NCBI GenBank assembly: GCA_963851405.1
Contig: CAWKPB010000007.1
Span: 124,001 to 188,000, forward strand
Reading direction: 5' to 3'
Source of the DNA: JANPBY01 sp963851405
Lineage (GTDB): Bacteria > Actinomycetota > Actinomycetes > DATJPE01
Length of the DNA: 64,000 nucleotides
Shown here: one piece after another, positions 24,561 through 33,644 of the stretch
Numbering within the stretch: position 1 is the stretch's first letter
How the letters are laid out: the number at the start of each line of letters is the position of its first letter
Translations under genes and position numbers: made by a program
Notes under the pieces: model-generated
Database searches by the model: none
Seen by the model: the letters and a program-made list of their open reading frames with translations, nothing else
Told to the model about the DNA's origin: nothing

Positions 24561-25976
24561 ATGCTTCGGGATACTCGTGAGGTGACTCCCGAGCCGTCGA
24601 CCGAGGCGGCGCCATCCCCGTGGTTCTCGCGCCCGGCCGTTGCCGCGTACATCGGGCTTGGGGTCCTCGTCGTCGTGGTCGGGGTGTGGTCGGCTCGGGC
24701 CGATCCGTCGGTGCCTCCGATTGGTGATTCGACCTCGTCTTCGCCTAGCGCTTCGTCGAACAACGAGGGCGGCACCCCCCTGTTCACTATCGAGTTGACG
24801 CCCGGCTGGGTCAGTGCAACTGACCCCTCAGCCCTACTGCCCGCGCGACTTCAAGTCAGTCCCACGAGCGGCGCCCCGTGGGTGCTCGTGGGGCCCGGCC
24901 AGGGTCGATCGCTGTTCACGCGCATCAACCCCGACACCGGGACCTGGTCTTGGTCGGTTCGGTCGAGTGGGCGCAATGCCATCGACTGGGCGGGTACGAC
25001 GGCCGTCTTCTCGACTGCCCCGGCCGGGGCCGAGGGGCCGGATTCTGCGGTGGCGGACCAGGTAGACGGCAAGGTAGTCGGCAAGGCGGACGGGGTCTTT
25101 GGTGTGGCACCCACGGGCAACCTGGTCTTCGACGAGCTCCCCGGCCGAACGGTCGTCGCGGACGATTCCACGGTGGTCCTCCAGAACGGTCGTGTCCTTG
25201 CCTCGGTGAGCTCGGTCGGCCGGGTCGCATGGCGCTCGCGGTTGCCAGCTGGCGTCACTAGGGCTGGCGGGCGTGAGCCTTCGTCGTCCACTGCGGTCTT
25301 CGTGAGTTCGGGCCGCCGCGCGCGGGCCACGGTGGTGGATCTGAGTACGGGTTCGGCTCAGACCCACCGGCTGCCGCCTTCACGGCCCGTGTCGGCCTGG
25401 GCCACCGATGAGGGCGTGCTCGTCGGCTCTGGTGCGCCAGGGGAGTTGGTTCTCTATGACCCCGGCTGGGATCCGGTGTGGGCTCGATCCGGAGCGGTGA
25501 CCATCGAGGACGTCCGGGGCGGCCTCGTGCTCGTCTCCGACCCGGTGGCGCAAACCCTCCTCCTGCTGAGCTTGTCCGACGGCGCCCCGATCTGGACAAG
25601 CGATCCACAGGACTCAGCTGCGCGGTCTGCACGGCTTTCACCAGCGGACGATTCGGTGGTTCTGGTCTCGGTGGAGCACGCGCAACCGGCCGACGTGGGC
25701 CCTTCGTTGATCGCAGTGTCCACGACCTCGGGCGAGGACCTCTGGGAGGTGGGTGATCGTCGGCTCCTCGGCCTCTGGCGTGACTACGTCCTGATCGGAG
25801 AGGCGGGCGGACCCGTGATTACGGCCCTTGGGTTGACGGACGGGACCTCCTTCGCCACCTTGAACGCCAGTGTCTCGGTGTCTCCATCGACCAGCGCTGT
25901 CGTCGGGGATCGATTGATCTATCTCGACCACTCAGCGGCGACCGCCCGGGCGATCGACCTGTCTAGCGGACCCTGA
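24561..25976 (+). CDS. Membrane-anchored beta-propeller-like (PQQ-type) protein
   Basis: 471 residues from ATG 24561. An N-terminal cytoplasmic tail and a membrane helix (about 30-48) precede a Ser-rich linker and an extracytoplasmic domain built of repeated strand units ending in Trp-containing turns (TWSWSV, VAWRSRLPAG, APIWTSDPQ, EDLWEVG), as in PQQ-like WD propellers. There are no enzyme motifs. It may act as a wall-facing scaffold. A GTG seven codons in is an alternative start. Confidence in a real gene is high; in the fold only moderate. Confidence 0.75.
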   Translation: MLRDTREVTPEPSTEAAPSPWFSRPAVAAYIGLGVLVVVVGVWSARADPSVPPIGDSTSSSPSASSNNEGGTPLFTIELTPGWVSATDPSALLPARLQVSPTSGAPWVLVGPGQGRSLFTRINPDTGTWSWSVRSSGRNAIDWAGTTAVFSTAPAGAEGPDSAVADQVDGKVVGKADGVFGVAPTGNLVFDELPGRTVVADDSTVVLQNGRVLASVSSVGRVAWRSRLPAGVTRAGGREPSSSTAVFVSSGRRARATVVDLSTGSAQTHRLPPSRPVSAWATDEGVLVGSGAPGELVLYDPGWDPVWARSGAVTIEDVRGGLVLVSDPVAQTLLLLSLSDGAPIWTSDPQDSAARSARLSPADDSVVLVSVEHAQPADVGPSLIAVSTTSGEDLWEVGDRRLLGLWRDYVLIGEAGGPVITALGLTDGTSFATLNASVSVSPSTSAVVGDRLIYLDHSAATARAIDLSSGP

Positions 25977-26005
25977 CCCCCCGCCGGGAGTCGCAGTGCC
26001 CGAAG

Positions 26006-27244
26006 ATGACTCTCGTGCGCGTCATGAGTGTGGACGGTCTTGAACAAGCCCTGGCTGCCGTCCGAGCCGACGATCCTCGGGTCGTGGTGAGCGGCAACTT
26101 CGCGACTCCGCTGGCCGCGCTCGCAGCCGCGGATGCCACGTTTGAGCGCTATCGGTTGTTCGCCCTGAACGCTCAAACCGGGCTCCCCGATCGGGACGGT
26201 GTGGTTCTCGAGACCCCGTTCGTCGGTCCGGGGATGCGCCGCAGTCAGCGCTTGCGCTACCTGCCGAGTCGCCTGTCGATGGTCCCGAGGTTGTTTGCCG
26301 AGGCCACGCCGCCGGATGTCGTTCTCCTGCACACGAGCGTGCCGCGTGCGGGAATGGTCTCGATGGGGACCGAGGTCAACATCTTGCCGGCCGCCGTCGA
26401 GGCGGCCCGCACTCGCGGTGCGCTGGTCGTGGCCCAGATCAACCCTCACATGCCGTATACGTTCGGCGACGGTGAACTGAACCTCGAGGACGTAGACCTC
26501 GCGGTCGAGGTCGATGAACCGCTCCCGTCCTGCCCGCCGCCGGCCCGCGACGACGTCTCCCGCGCCATTGGTGAGCGGCTGGCCAGCCAAGTCCCGGACG
26601 GTGCCACGCTCCAATTGGGGATCGGTGGGGTGCCGGACGCTCTCCTGGATGCCCTGACCGGGCACCGGGACGTGCGGATCTGGAGCGAAATGTTCAGCGA
26701 CGGAGTCCTGGCTCTGGAGCGAGTCGGGGCGCTGGATCCGGCCCAGCCGTTGGTGTCCTCGTTCGTGTTCGGTAGTCCGCAGTTGTACTCCTGGCTGGAC
26801 GGCAACCCCAGGGTGCGGCTATTGCGCACCGAGCAGGTCAACGACCCCGGAGCTATCGCGGCGCACCACGCCATGGTGTCGGTGAATACCGCGCTCCAAG
26901 TGGACCTGTTCGCCCAGGCCAATGCGTCTCGAATGCGAGGCCGGATCTACTCCGGCTTCGGCGGCCAGACCGACTTCATCGTGGGCGCCCGCCATTCGGC
27001 GGGAGGGTTCGCGGCCCTGGCGCTGCGCTCGTGGCATCCCAAGGCGGATGTCTCGACGATCGTTCCGATGATCGATGAGCCGGTGACGTCCTTCCAGCCC
27101 AGCATGATCGCGACGGAGCAGGGGGTGGCCCATCTGTGGGGCCGCAGCCAGCAGGAGCAGGCCTCGGTCATCATCACCGAGGCCGCCCATCCGGATATCC
27201 GGTCCGAGCTCTGGGAAGAGGCGGCCGAGTTGGGCCTGGCCTAG
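26006..27244 (+). CDS. Acetyl-CoA hydrolase/CoA-transferase family protein
   Basis: 412 residues. It has the fold of the family I CoA-transferases: N-terminal GNF-containing strand, LETPFVGPGMRRS, the HTSVP motif, GIGGVPDALLDAL and the C-terminal glycine-rich GFGGQTDFIVGARHS. These match 4-hydroxybutyrate CoA-transferase and acetyl-CoA hydrolase relatives. It should move CoA between acetyl-CoA and a carboxylic acid (butyrate, 4-hydroxybutyrate or succinate). The acceptor cannot be decided. The gene stands alone, 30 bases after the propeller gene. Confidence 0.88.
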   Translation: MTLVRVMSVDGLEQALAAVRADDPRVVVSGNFATPLAALAAADATFERYRLFALNAQTGLPDRDGVVLETPFVGPGMRRSQRLRYLPSRLSMVPRLFAEATPPDVVLLHTSVPRAGMVSMGTEVNILPAAVEAARTRGALVVAQINPHMPYTFGDGELNLEDVDLAVEVDEPLPSCPPPARDDVSRAIGERLASQVPDGATLQLGIGGVPDALLDALTGHRDVRIWSEMFSDGVLALERVGALDPAQPLVSSFVFGSPQLYSWLDGNPRVRLLRTEQVNDPGAIAAHHAMVSVNTALQVDLFAQANASRMRGRIYSGFGGQTDFIVGARHSAGGFAALALRSWHPKADVSTIVPMIDEPVTSFQPSMIATEQGVAHLWGRSQQEQASVIITEAAHPDIRSELWEEAAELGLA

Positions 27245-27344
27245 GACGCTCACGCCGGCGATGCTGGTCCCTGCACCCCCCGAGACGTCGCACAAGCAAG
27301 AGCGCCGGCCGGGGGATGTTTCCGCTTCGTATGGGCTGAGCGGG

Positions 27345-28214
27345 TCAGAACAGGCGGGTCCGAGCAACCCCCACCAGAGCGACGAGTGCCAGCACGGCAA
27401 AGGTCACCGTCACCTCGGCGCGGACGGCCCCGGAGTCACGGCCACTGCGCACCTCGAGGTCACGATTGGGGTCGGGCGAAGGAGTAGCTGCCAGGTCGGT
27501 CGGCTTCAGGTCGAGTGCCAGGACGCGCACAGCCATCGTCGGTGGCGCGAAGACGCCAGCGAGTTCCGGGCGGGCTTTGGCACGTCTGGGCGTGGCCTTG
27601 GTGGAGCGGGCTTTCGCTGAGGCCGGGCGAGGCGTTGCCTTGACCGGGGTGGCTGCAGGAGAGGCCGGTTTCGGCTGCGCCTTCTGCTTGTTTGGCTCGC
27701 GCGCGGGGGATGAGGTGTGAGGACTCGTCTTCTTGGCGGGTGCGGCCTTCGCGGGGCTGGACTTGGGGAGCCGGAAGACCTCTGCCACCCACATCACGGG
27801 CCCACGCATGACCACACCGACTCCGACCTCGGTGTACTTCGTTTGGAGAATGTTCGCGCGGTGGCCTGGCGAGCGCATGAAGGCCTGGTGGATCGTTGCG
27901 ACGTCGGGGCCGTATCCGACGTTTTCAGCCAGTGAGGACCAGTTGGTCACCGAGCCACCCAAATTGGGGTTGTGAAAGAGCTCGGATCGAGCGGCCATCC
28001 GCTCCGCCTGGGCTTGGGCCGCGGCCGCTAGATCACCACGGACAGTGAGGGCCGAGCGGCCAGCGTCGGCGCGCGCCGCGTTGATCTTGGCGACGAACTC
28101 TGACGCTGAGGATGCGTGCGCGGGGCTCGCCCCGACGGCCAGCATGCCGATCGACGCGAGGATGAGGACGAGTCCCTGCGCCATCCCCCGATGCAGCGCA
28201 GTGACCCGACCCAT
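27345..28214 (-). CDS. CAP/SCP-domain secreted protein with C-terminal membrane anchor
   Basis: 289 residues from ATG 28214. A signal peptide (about 1-36, ending SPAHASS) is followed by a CAP domain (about 40-150) with the motifs ELFHNPNLGG, WSSLAENVGYGP, RSPGHRANILQTKYTEVGVG and MWVAEVF. A long Pro/Ala/Lys-rich linker follows, then a C-terminal hydrophobic helix and TRLF. CAP proteins in bacteria are secreted, of mostly unknown role. It sits just downstream of another, shorter CAP gene. A longer upstream frame was rejected since it overlaps that gene. Confidence 0.88.
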   Translation of the reverse strand: MGRVTALHRGMAQGLVLILASIGMLAVGASPAHASSASEFVAKINAARADAGRSALTVRGDLAAAAQAQAERMAARSELFHNPNLGGSVTNWSSLAENVGYGPDVATIHQAFMRSPGHRANILQTKYTEVGVGVVMRGPVMWVAEVFRLPKSSPAKAAPAKKTSPHTSSPAREPNKQKAQPKPASPAATPVKATPRPASAKARSTKATPRRAKARPELAGVFAPPTMAVRVLALDLKPTDLAATPSPDPNRDLEVRSGRDSGAVRAEVTVTFAVLALVALVGVARTRLF

Positions 28215-28282
28215 GTCTGTCCTGTCGGCGCGCCCAGGGGGCCGACCGTGTGGGCCGATCGGGTGACGACCACCCGTTCGGC

Positions 28283-28786
28283 CTAGGTGGGCGTACGGAA
28301 CACCTGTACGACCCAGACGGTGCCGTAGGCGTCCTTGACCACCCCAAGGCCGATCTGGGTGAACGTCTCGTTCAGCAGGTTGGACCGGTGCGTGGGTGAG
28401 TTCATCAAGAGAGTGTGGGCGCGCTTGACCGTGGATGTGTACGCCACGTTCTCGCCGAGTGCGCGCCACCGTTTGACGTCCGAGCTCAGGGTCGGATTGT
28501 GGAACAGCCGCTGCTGTTCGGCCATCGCTCTCGCTTGTGTCTTCGCAATCGAGGACAACGCCTTGGAGACCGCGTAGGGCCTGAGAGACCGCTGCAGGCG
28601 CTCACCGTTCACCAAGGTTGCGAGCCGCTGTTCGCGACTGCTCGTCGCCGCGAGCGGCTTGGTCGTCGAGGTCGCGGAACCAAGGGTGGATCCGGGCATG
28701 GCTGCCATGGTGGGTGCCGCTGTGGCGGGGGCAAATAGTGCGCACAGCACAGCGAGCCCAGCGCAGACCGCGCTCCCCCTGGTCAT
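28283..28786 (-). CDS. CAP/SCP-domain secreted protein
   Basis: 167 residues. A signal peptide (about 1-30, ending MAAMPGS) precedes a CAP domain (about 52-165) with the family motifs RLFHNPTLSSDVK, WRALGENVAYTS, NSPTHRSNLLNETFTQIGLG and VWVVQVF. It is a shorter paralogue of the adjacent CAP protein, without linker or C-terminal helix, and is likely released from the cell. The two are in tandem on the same strand (68-base gap), so a local duplication is likely. Confidence 0.9.
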   Translation of the reverse strand: MTRGSAVCAGLAVLCALFAPATAAPTMAAMPGSTLGSATSTTKPLAATSSREQRLATLVNGERLQRSLRPYAVSKALSSIAKTQARAMAEQQRLFHNPTLSSDVKRWRALGENVAYTSTVKRAHTLLMNSPTHRSNLLNETFTQIGLGVVKDAYGTVWVVQVFRTPT

Positions 28787-28847
28787 GCGTGGGGTATCGG
28801 CATCGATCCAGAGACCGCGCGAGGCCCTTTCGGGTGACTTCTCGTCC

Positions 28848-28853
28848 TACGCT
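28848..28853 (+). promoter_or_regulatory. Leaderless-type -10 element for the Fpg/Nei gene
   Basis: TACGCT ends 7 bases before the GTG start at 28861, and no Shine-Dalgarno sequence lies between them. This layout implies a leaderless mRNA. Confidence 0.5.
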
Positions 28854-28860
28854 GACGCAC

Positions 28861-29724
28861 GTGCCTGAGCTGCCTGAGGTGGAAGCGCTCGCGCAATTCC
28901 TGCGCGAGCATGCGGTCGGCCGCGTTATTGCGCGGGTTGACGTCGCGGCCATCTCGGTCCTGAAGACCTACGACCCTCCGGTCTCCGCCCTCGCTGGGCT
29001 GACCGTGACCGGGGCGGGCCGCCGCGGGAAGTTTCTTGATCTTGACGTGGATGGACTGCACCTGGTCGTCCACCTGTCTCGGGCCGGTTGGCTTCGGTGG
29101 AAGCCGCAACAGCCCGCCGCTCCGGCCAAGCCCGGGAAGAGCCCGTTGGGTTTGCGCGTCCATCTTGATGACGGATCGGGATTCGATCTGACCGAACAGG
29201 GGACGCGCAAGCGCCTGTCCGTCTACGTCGTTCGCGATCTTGAATCCATCCCTGGGGTCGCACGGCTGGGCCCGGACCCACTGGCATCGAGTTTTGACGC
29301 GGCCGCGTTCGACGCCGTGATCGCGGCACACGCCCGTACGCAACTGAAAGGGCTGTTGCGCGATCAGTCGGTGATCGCGGGTGTCGGGAACGCCTACAGC
29401 GACGAGATCTTGCACGTCGCACGGATGTCGCCCTTCAAGTTGGCGGGGACCCTTTCAGACGCTGAACGGGCGGCCCTGTTCGACGCGCTGGTTGAAACCC
29501 TGCGCGACGCGGTGCTGCGCAGTCAGGGAGTCGCAGCCGCTGAGTTGAAGGGGGAGAAAAGGTCAGCGCTTCGCGTGCACGGTCGGTCCGGGCAGCCCTG
29601 CCCGATCTGTGGCGACTCAGTTCGTGAGGTCTCGTTCGCTGACTCGTCGTTGCAGTATTGCGCGACCTGTCAAACGGGCGGGAAGCCGTTGGCTGATCGC
29701 CGGATGTCTCGGCTGCTGAAGTGA
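28861..29724 (+). CDS. Formamidopyrimidine-DNA glycosylase family (Fpg/Nei) DNA repair enzyme
   Basis: 287 residues from GTG. After the initiator residue the sequence begins PELPEVEAL, giving the catalytic Pro2 and Glu3 of the family. A conserved Lys sits in GRRGKFL. A helix-two-turn-helix region (SDEILHVARMSPF) precedes a C-terminal zinc finger with CPICGDSV and CATCQTGGK. It should excise oxidised bases and nick the abasic site. It is likely Nei/Nth-like rather than classical Fpg, which is not decidable here. The stop overlaps the FAD-oxidase start (GTGA). Confidence 0.93.
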   Translation: MPELPEVEALAQFLREHAVGRVIARVDVAAISVLKTYDPPVSALAGLTVTGAGRRGKFLDLDVDGLHLVVHLSRAGWLRWKPQQPAAPAKPGKSPLGLRVHLDDGSGFDLTEQGTRKRLSVYVVRDLESIPGVARLGPDPLASSFDAAAFDAVIAAHARTQLKGLLRDQSVIAGVGNAYSDEILHVARMSPFKLAGTLSDAERAALFDALVETLRDAVLRSQGVAAAELKGEKRSALRVHGRSGQPCPICGDSVREVSFADSSLQYCATCQTGGKPLADRRMSRLLK

Positions 29725-31076
29725 GTGGCGCACCGGCCCGAGAGCTGCTGGCGGAGCTTCTCGAGATCGTCGGCGCTGATCAGGTCCTTATCGACGCGAG
29801 CATGACCTCCTCGTACGGAACCGATTGGTCGAGACGGTGGTCATCCTCCCCTTTGGCCGTGGTGCGCCCTGGGAACACCGCCGAGGTGGCGGCTGTAGTG
29901 AGCTCCTGCGTCCGGCACCGGATTCCGGTCGTGACTCAGGGCGGCAACAGCGGCCTTGTCGGGGGGTCGGTTCCCCACGCTGACGCGTCGGCCATCGTGC
30001 TCTCGACCAGGCGCTTGGGCCGCCTCGAACCCGTGGACCACGCGACGCGACAGGTGATCGCTGGGGCCGGCGTCACGATCGACCAGGTTCATCAGCACGC
30101 CATGAGCTCAGGGCTTCGGTACGCGGTCGACTTGGCGGCGCGTGGATCCGCGACAGTAGGCGGCACCGTGGCCACCAATGCGGGCGGCCTCAGAGTCTTG
30201 GCCTTCGGCGACACCAGACGCCAGGTCGTGGGAATTGAGGCGGTTCTGGCAGACGGGTCGGTGATCTCGCGGCTCGGCGGTTTGGCAAAGGACAACTCGG
30301 GGTACGACTTGTCCGGGCTGATGGTCGGGAGCGAAGGCACGTTGGGTGTCATCACTGCCGCTCGACTCCGCCTCTTGGGGCCATCGGGCGCCCCCCCGCA
30401 GGTTGCGTTGATCGGCCTGGACCGGGTGGCTGATGCTCTGGACTGGCTGTCCGTGTCAGGCCTGTGCGCGGCCGAGGTCATGCTCGAACGTGGCCTCGCG
30501 CTGGTGGAGCGAACGCTGGATCTCGCGCATCCCCTTGCCGCCCGGCACGAGGCGTACCTCCTGATCGAGGTCGAGGGAACACTGCCCGAGATGCTCGCCA
30601 CGCGCGACGCGGTGGTGGGTGTCGGACTGTGGCGCTACCGCGAGGCGCACACCGAGGTGATCGCCAGCCGAGGCGTCGCGCACAAGCTGGACCTAGCCGT
30701 ACCCGTGGCCGCGGTACCAGATCTCATCCGGGGACTGGATGATGTCCTGAACGGTGCCCTGACCGGGGATGTTGGGCCGGAAGAGGCGTATGTCTTCGGC
30801 CATGTCGGCGACGGAAACCTGCACCTCAATCTGGTGCACCCGCAGGGCGGTATCGACGAGCGACGCGCGGGCGAGGTGGAAGCCAGGGTCTATCGGCTCG
30901 TGGCCGAGCTCGGGGGGACGGTGGCGGCTGAGCACGGAGTGGGCGTGGCCAAGATCCCCTGGCTCCATCTGACCCGTTCGCCAGCCGAGCTGGCCGCAGC
31001 GCGTGCCATCAAAGCGGCCCTTGACCCGCAGGGTTTACTCAACCCTGGAGTTCTGGTGCCCCGGTCGCGCGCTTAG
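29721..31076 (+). CDS. FAD-binding oxidase/dehydrogenase, GlcD family
   Basis: 451 residues from GTG 29721, overlapping the glycosylase stop. An FAD-binding PCMH domain (about 35-220) has VVRPGNTAEVAAVV, TQGGNSGLVGGS and NAGGLRV. A C-terminal substrate domain follows, with HVGDGNLHLNLVHP and EHGVGVAKIPWL. These match D-lactate/glycolate/2-hydroxyglutarate dehydrogenases of the VAO class. It should oxidise a 2-hydroxy acid. Overlap with a DNA-repair gene has no obvious functional logic. Confidence 0.92.
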   Translation: MSGAPARELLAELLEIVGADQVLIDASMTSSYGTDWSRRWSSSPLAVVRPGNTAEVAAVVSSCVRHRIPVVTQGGNSGLVGGSVPHADASAIVLSTRRLGRLEPVDHATRQVIAGAGVTIDQVHQHAMSSGLRYAVDLAARGSATVGGTVATNAGGLRVLAFGDTRRQVVGIEAVLADGSVISRLGGLAKDNSGYDLSGLMVGSEGTLGVITAARLRLLGPSGAPPQVALIGLDRVADALDWLSVSGLCAAEVMLERGLALVERTLDLAHPLAARHEAYLLIEVEGTLPEMLATRDAVVGVGLWRYREAHTEVIASRGVAHKLDLAVPVAAVPDLIRGLDDVLNGALTGDVGPEEAYVFGHVGDGNLHLNLVHPQGGIDERRAGEVEARVYRLVAELGGTVAAEHGVGVAKIPWLHLTRSPAELAAARAIKAALDPQGLLNPGVLVPRSRA

Positions 31077-31094
31077 CCACGTAGGTGCGGCAGC

Positions 31095-31937
31095 ATGGTC
31101 CCCGTGACAGTTCTGCCAACGCGGGCGGTCGAGATCATCGCGCACCGAGGTGCATCGGACAAGGTTCCCGAGCACACGTTGGCCGCCTACCGGCAGGCTG
31201 TCGCTGAAGGAGCCGACAGTCTCGAGTGCGATGTTCGGCTCACAGCCGATGGGCATCTCGTGTGCGTCCATGACCGACGCGTGGACCGAACCAGCGACGG
31301 CCGCGGGGTCGTTTCGACCTTGGAGCTCCAGGCCTTGGAGGAGCTCAACTTCGCGGCTTGGCGAGACGGGCGGCCTTGGGAAGTGTGGGACGACTACGAG
31401 GCACCACAACTCGCCGACCCCGAGCGTCGCGGCGTACTCACTTTGACTCGCCTGCTCGCGCTGGTGGCCGAGCAGGAGCGCCCGATTCGGCTGGCCATCG
31501 AGACCAAGCACCCGACGCGATACGCCGGTCTGGTCGAGCGCCGGTTGACGGAGACCCTGGATGAGTTCGGGTGGGCTCACCCCCGTCGCGGCTCGACCAC
31601 CCCGGTTCGAGTCATGTCCTTCTCGTGGGTCTCTTTGCGTCGGATGCGCGCGTTGGCTCCCAGCCTTGAGCGGGTCTTCTTGATGGATCGCATCCCCGTC
31701 CGCTTTCGCGACGGCGGACTCCCCGAACGCGCGAGGATCGCCGGACCCTCGATCGAGGTCATTCGGCGGTACCCGCGCTATGTCGAGAAGGTCCAACGGC
31801 GAGGGCATCGGGTGCACGTCTGGACCGTGGACGAACCCGAGGACGTGGCGCTGTGCCTGGAGCTTGGTGTTGACGCGATCATCACGAACCGCCCGGCTGA
31901 GGTCGCGGCCGCGGTGGCCCAACGGGCCGGGCCTTGA
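31095..31937 (+). CDS. Glycerophosphodiester phosphodiesterase family protein
   Basis: 280 residues. A GDPD barrel with catalytic HRGASDKVPEHTLAAY (His-Arg and Glu), the Glu/Asp pair in LECDVRLT, the second His in VCVHDRRVDRT, and the C-terminal VHVWTVDEPEDV strand that is typical of the family. It should hydrolyse glycerophosphodiesters to glycerol-3-phosphate and an alcohol. There is no signal peptide, so the action is cytoplasmic. ATG 31095 is favoured over a GTG nine bases later because a TAGGTG hexamer ends seven bases upstream. Confidence 0.93.
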   Translation: MVPVTVLPTRAVEIIAHRGASDKVPEHTLAAYRQAVAEGADSLECDVRLTADGHLVCVHDRRVDRTSDGRGVVSTLELQALEELNFAAWRDGRPWEVWDDYEAPQLADPERRGVLTLTRLLALVAEQERPIRLAIETKHPTRYAGLVERRLTETLDEFGWAHPRRGSTTPVRVMSFSWVSLRRMRALAPSLERVFLMDRIPVRFRDGGLPERARIAGPSIEVIRRYPRYVEKVQRRGHRVHVWTVDEPEDVALCLELGVDAIITNRPAEVAAAVAQRAGP

Positions 31938-31978
31938 TCCTCGAGCCGTCCGCCCCACGTCCTCGCACGGGACCTGAG

Positions 31979-31984
31979 TAGCCT
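31979..31984 (+). promoter_or_regulatory. Leaderless-type -10 element for the DUF5926 gene
   Basis: TAGCCT ends 8 bases before ATG 31993, and no ribosome site lies between. Confidence 0.5.
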
Positions 31985-31992
31985 CGCCGACC

Positions 31993-32955
31993 ATGGGAAA
32001 GCGATCGCGCACCTCGAGCAAGCCCGCTGCCGGATCCGCCGGAGACGAGGTGCCCGTCGTCGGAGGGCGCGAGCCATGCCCGTGCGGCTCGGGGCGTCGT
32101 TACAAGGCCTGTCATGGGCGGGAGGCAGCCCATGCGGCGCAGCACCTCGTGACCCGCCCGTTCGAAGGGCTGCCGGGCGAGGTCGATTGGGTGATGATGC
32201 GGGAGATCGTCCCGGCCGCGACTGCTCGAATCCTGATCGCCGCTGGTGATCATGCCGGCCGCGAGGCGACTGTGGCGACGGTGTTGCCCCTGGCCTGGCC
32301 CGCGCTGGCGCGGTTGGACGGCGAGGTCTTTGTCGGGCTGCAGGTGCAAGGGGGGTCGGGCGACGCGAGCCGGGACCTCGCCGACGCCTTGCTTCGGGCC
32401 CTGGAGGTCGAGCCCGGGACCCCCGTACCGCCGGGTCCGCTCCCGGTGTCCGGACCGCGCCTGCAGGACCTCCTCGACCCGGATGCGCCCTTCGAGGTCC
32501 AGTTGTCCAACGGCTTCGACTTCTGGATCGAGGGGGTCGACGACGTTGATGCCGAAACGCGTGCCTCGATGGACCGCGCGAACGCGCAGGTGATTCCGAC
32601 GTCTCGCCTGGAGTCCGTACACGGGGCCTACTGGGCGCGGATGCGGGACCGCTGCCATCTTCGCTGGGCCCTGCCTGAGGCCGAGGAACCGCTGCTGGAC
32701 GCGATGGCCCGTCTGCACGGCTCGGGTGGGCTGTCGCTCGGCGAGGGCACCCGGTACATCGGCGCCTTTCGGGCGCATGGGCTGCTCGTTCCGGTCTGGG
32801 ATCTACCGGCCGACCTCGAGGCCGACCAGGTCGAAGGACCCGCCGCCGGGTTCCGGGGGCGCCTGGATCAGGCCCTCGGCCTCAGCGGGCCCTTGAGCGA
32901 CGGCGAGCGACGAGCTCGCAGTGGTCTCCTCTCGCGACAGCTGACCTTGCGGTAG
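31993..32955 (+). CDS. DUF5926 family protein with SEC-C-type zinc motif
   Basis: 320 residues. The N-terminus has a lysine/arginine-rich region, then VPVVGGREPCPCGSGRRYKAC, the metal-binding motif of SEC-C proteins. The rest is a conserved actinobacterial domain with RPFEGLPGEVDW, REIVPAATARI and a final CNNH-free helical part. DUF5926 is widespread in actinobacteria, of unknown function; the metal motif suggests binding to protein or nucleic acid at the ribosome or translocon. Own promoter likely. Confidence 0.9.
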   Translation: MGKRSRTSSKPAAGSAGDEVPVVGGREPCPCGSGRRYKACHGREAAHAAQHLVTRPFEGLPGEVDWVMMREIVPAATARILIAAGDHAGREATVATVLPLAWPALARLDGEVFVGLQVQGGSGDASRDLADALLRALEVEPGTPVPPGPLPVSGPRLQDLLDPDAPFEVQLSNGFDFWIEGVDDVDAETRASMDRANAQVIPTSRLESVHGAYWARMRDRCHLRWALPEAEEPLLDAMARLHGSGGLSLGEGTRYIGAFRAHGLLVPVWDLPADLEADQVEGPAAGFRGRLDQALGLSGPLSDGERRARSGLLSRQLTLR

Positions 32956-33036
32956 GCCTCAGGATCCTTCGACCCTCTACGACACGATCGGTGGAGCGAG
33001 CCCGCTGACACGGCATCGCTCGCTACCCTGACTGTT

Positions 33037-33076
33037 GCCCGAGCGTTACCGCATCCCCCGTCGGTGGCGCTCGGGC
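33037..33076 (+). terminator. Hairpin after the DUF5926 gene
   Basis: A perfect 9-bp stem (gcccgagcg 33037-33045 with 33068-33076) encloses a 22-base loop that can form a short inner ACCG/CGGT pairing. It lies in the 195-base gap before DUF4446. Confidence 0.5.
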
Positions 33077-33149
33077 TCATCGTTGTCCGCCGGCGCTACC
33101 CTGGCCGGGCCGCCGACCGCCGGACCGCTCGACGAACAGGAACCTCGCC

Positions 33150-33644
33150 GTGTCGCTCGCTCTTGAGTCCGTCCAGTGGCTTGCTGGGGTGGCCTGCGCC
33201 CTGGCCCTGCTGGCCGTCGTTGTGGGTGTGGTTGCACTCATCCGGATCCGCCGCCTGCATCGGGCGTACTCCTTGCTCCAGTCGGACGGGTCTGCTGATT
33301 CCTTCGTCGATGCAGTGGGACGGCAGACGCGCGAGGTCGCTGGCCTGCGCCAGGACGTCCAATCGGCCCGAAGCCGTCTCGACGCGGTGCAGTCCGATCT
33401 CGCGGCCGCGCTTCGGCACGTCGCAGTGGTTCGCTACGACGCCTTCGGAGATATGGGCGGGCGGCTGTCCTTCTCCGTGGCATTACTCGACGACGCCGCG
33501 GATGGGTTGGTCCTCACCTCGATCAACGGCCGTACCGAGACGCGCACCTACTCCAAGGGAGTCAAGGCAGGAACGAGTGAGGCCTCTTTATCCCCAGAAG
33601 AGGAGCAAGCCGTGTCCTTCGCCATGCGTGGCAGGTCAACATGA
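33150..33644 (+). CDS. DUF4446 membrane-anchored protein
   Basis: 164 residues from GTG, with an AGGAA ribosome site. One N-terminal membrane helix (about 9-30) is followed by a basic turn and a soluble domain with a coiled-coil part (QTREVAGLRQDVQSARSRLD) and the conserved core RHVAVVRYDAFGDMGGRLSFS. DUF4446 is common in Gram-positives; function unknown. Its stop overlaps pheA (ATGA), suggesting joint translation. Confidence 0.9.
   Translation: MSLALESVQWLAGVACALALLAVVVGVVALIRIRRLHRAYSLLQSDGSADSFVDAVGRQTREVAGLRQDVQSARSRLDAVQSDLAAALRHVAVVRYDAFGDMGGRLSFSVALLDDAADGLVLTSINGRTETRTYSKGVKAGTSEASLSPEEEQAVSFAMRGRST

Noticed and set aside
27254..27315. Crossing inverted repeats (GCCGGCG/CGCCGGC and CCCCCG/CGGGGG) that could form a pseudoknot
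   Set aside because: The stems are short, pure G+C and expected by chance at this base composition. They lie in a plain convergent gap.
31035..32021. Open frame of 328 codons on the minus strand across the GDPD gene
   Set aside because: It is antisense to GDPD and its flanks, with arginine/proline-rich low-information translation. The opposite strand has a complete GDPD motif set.
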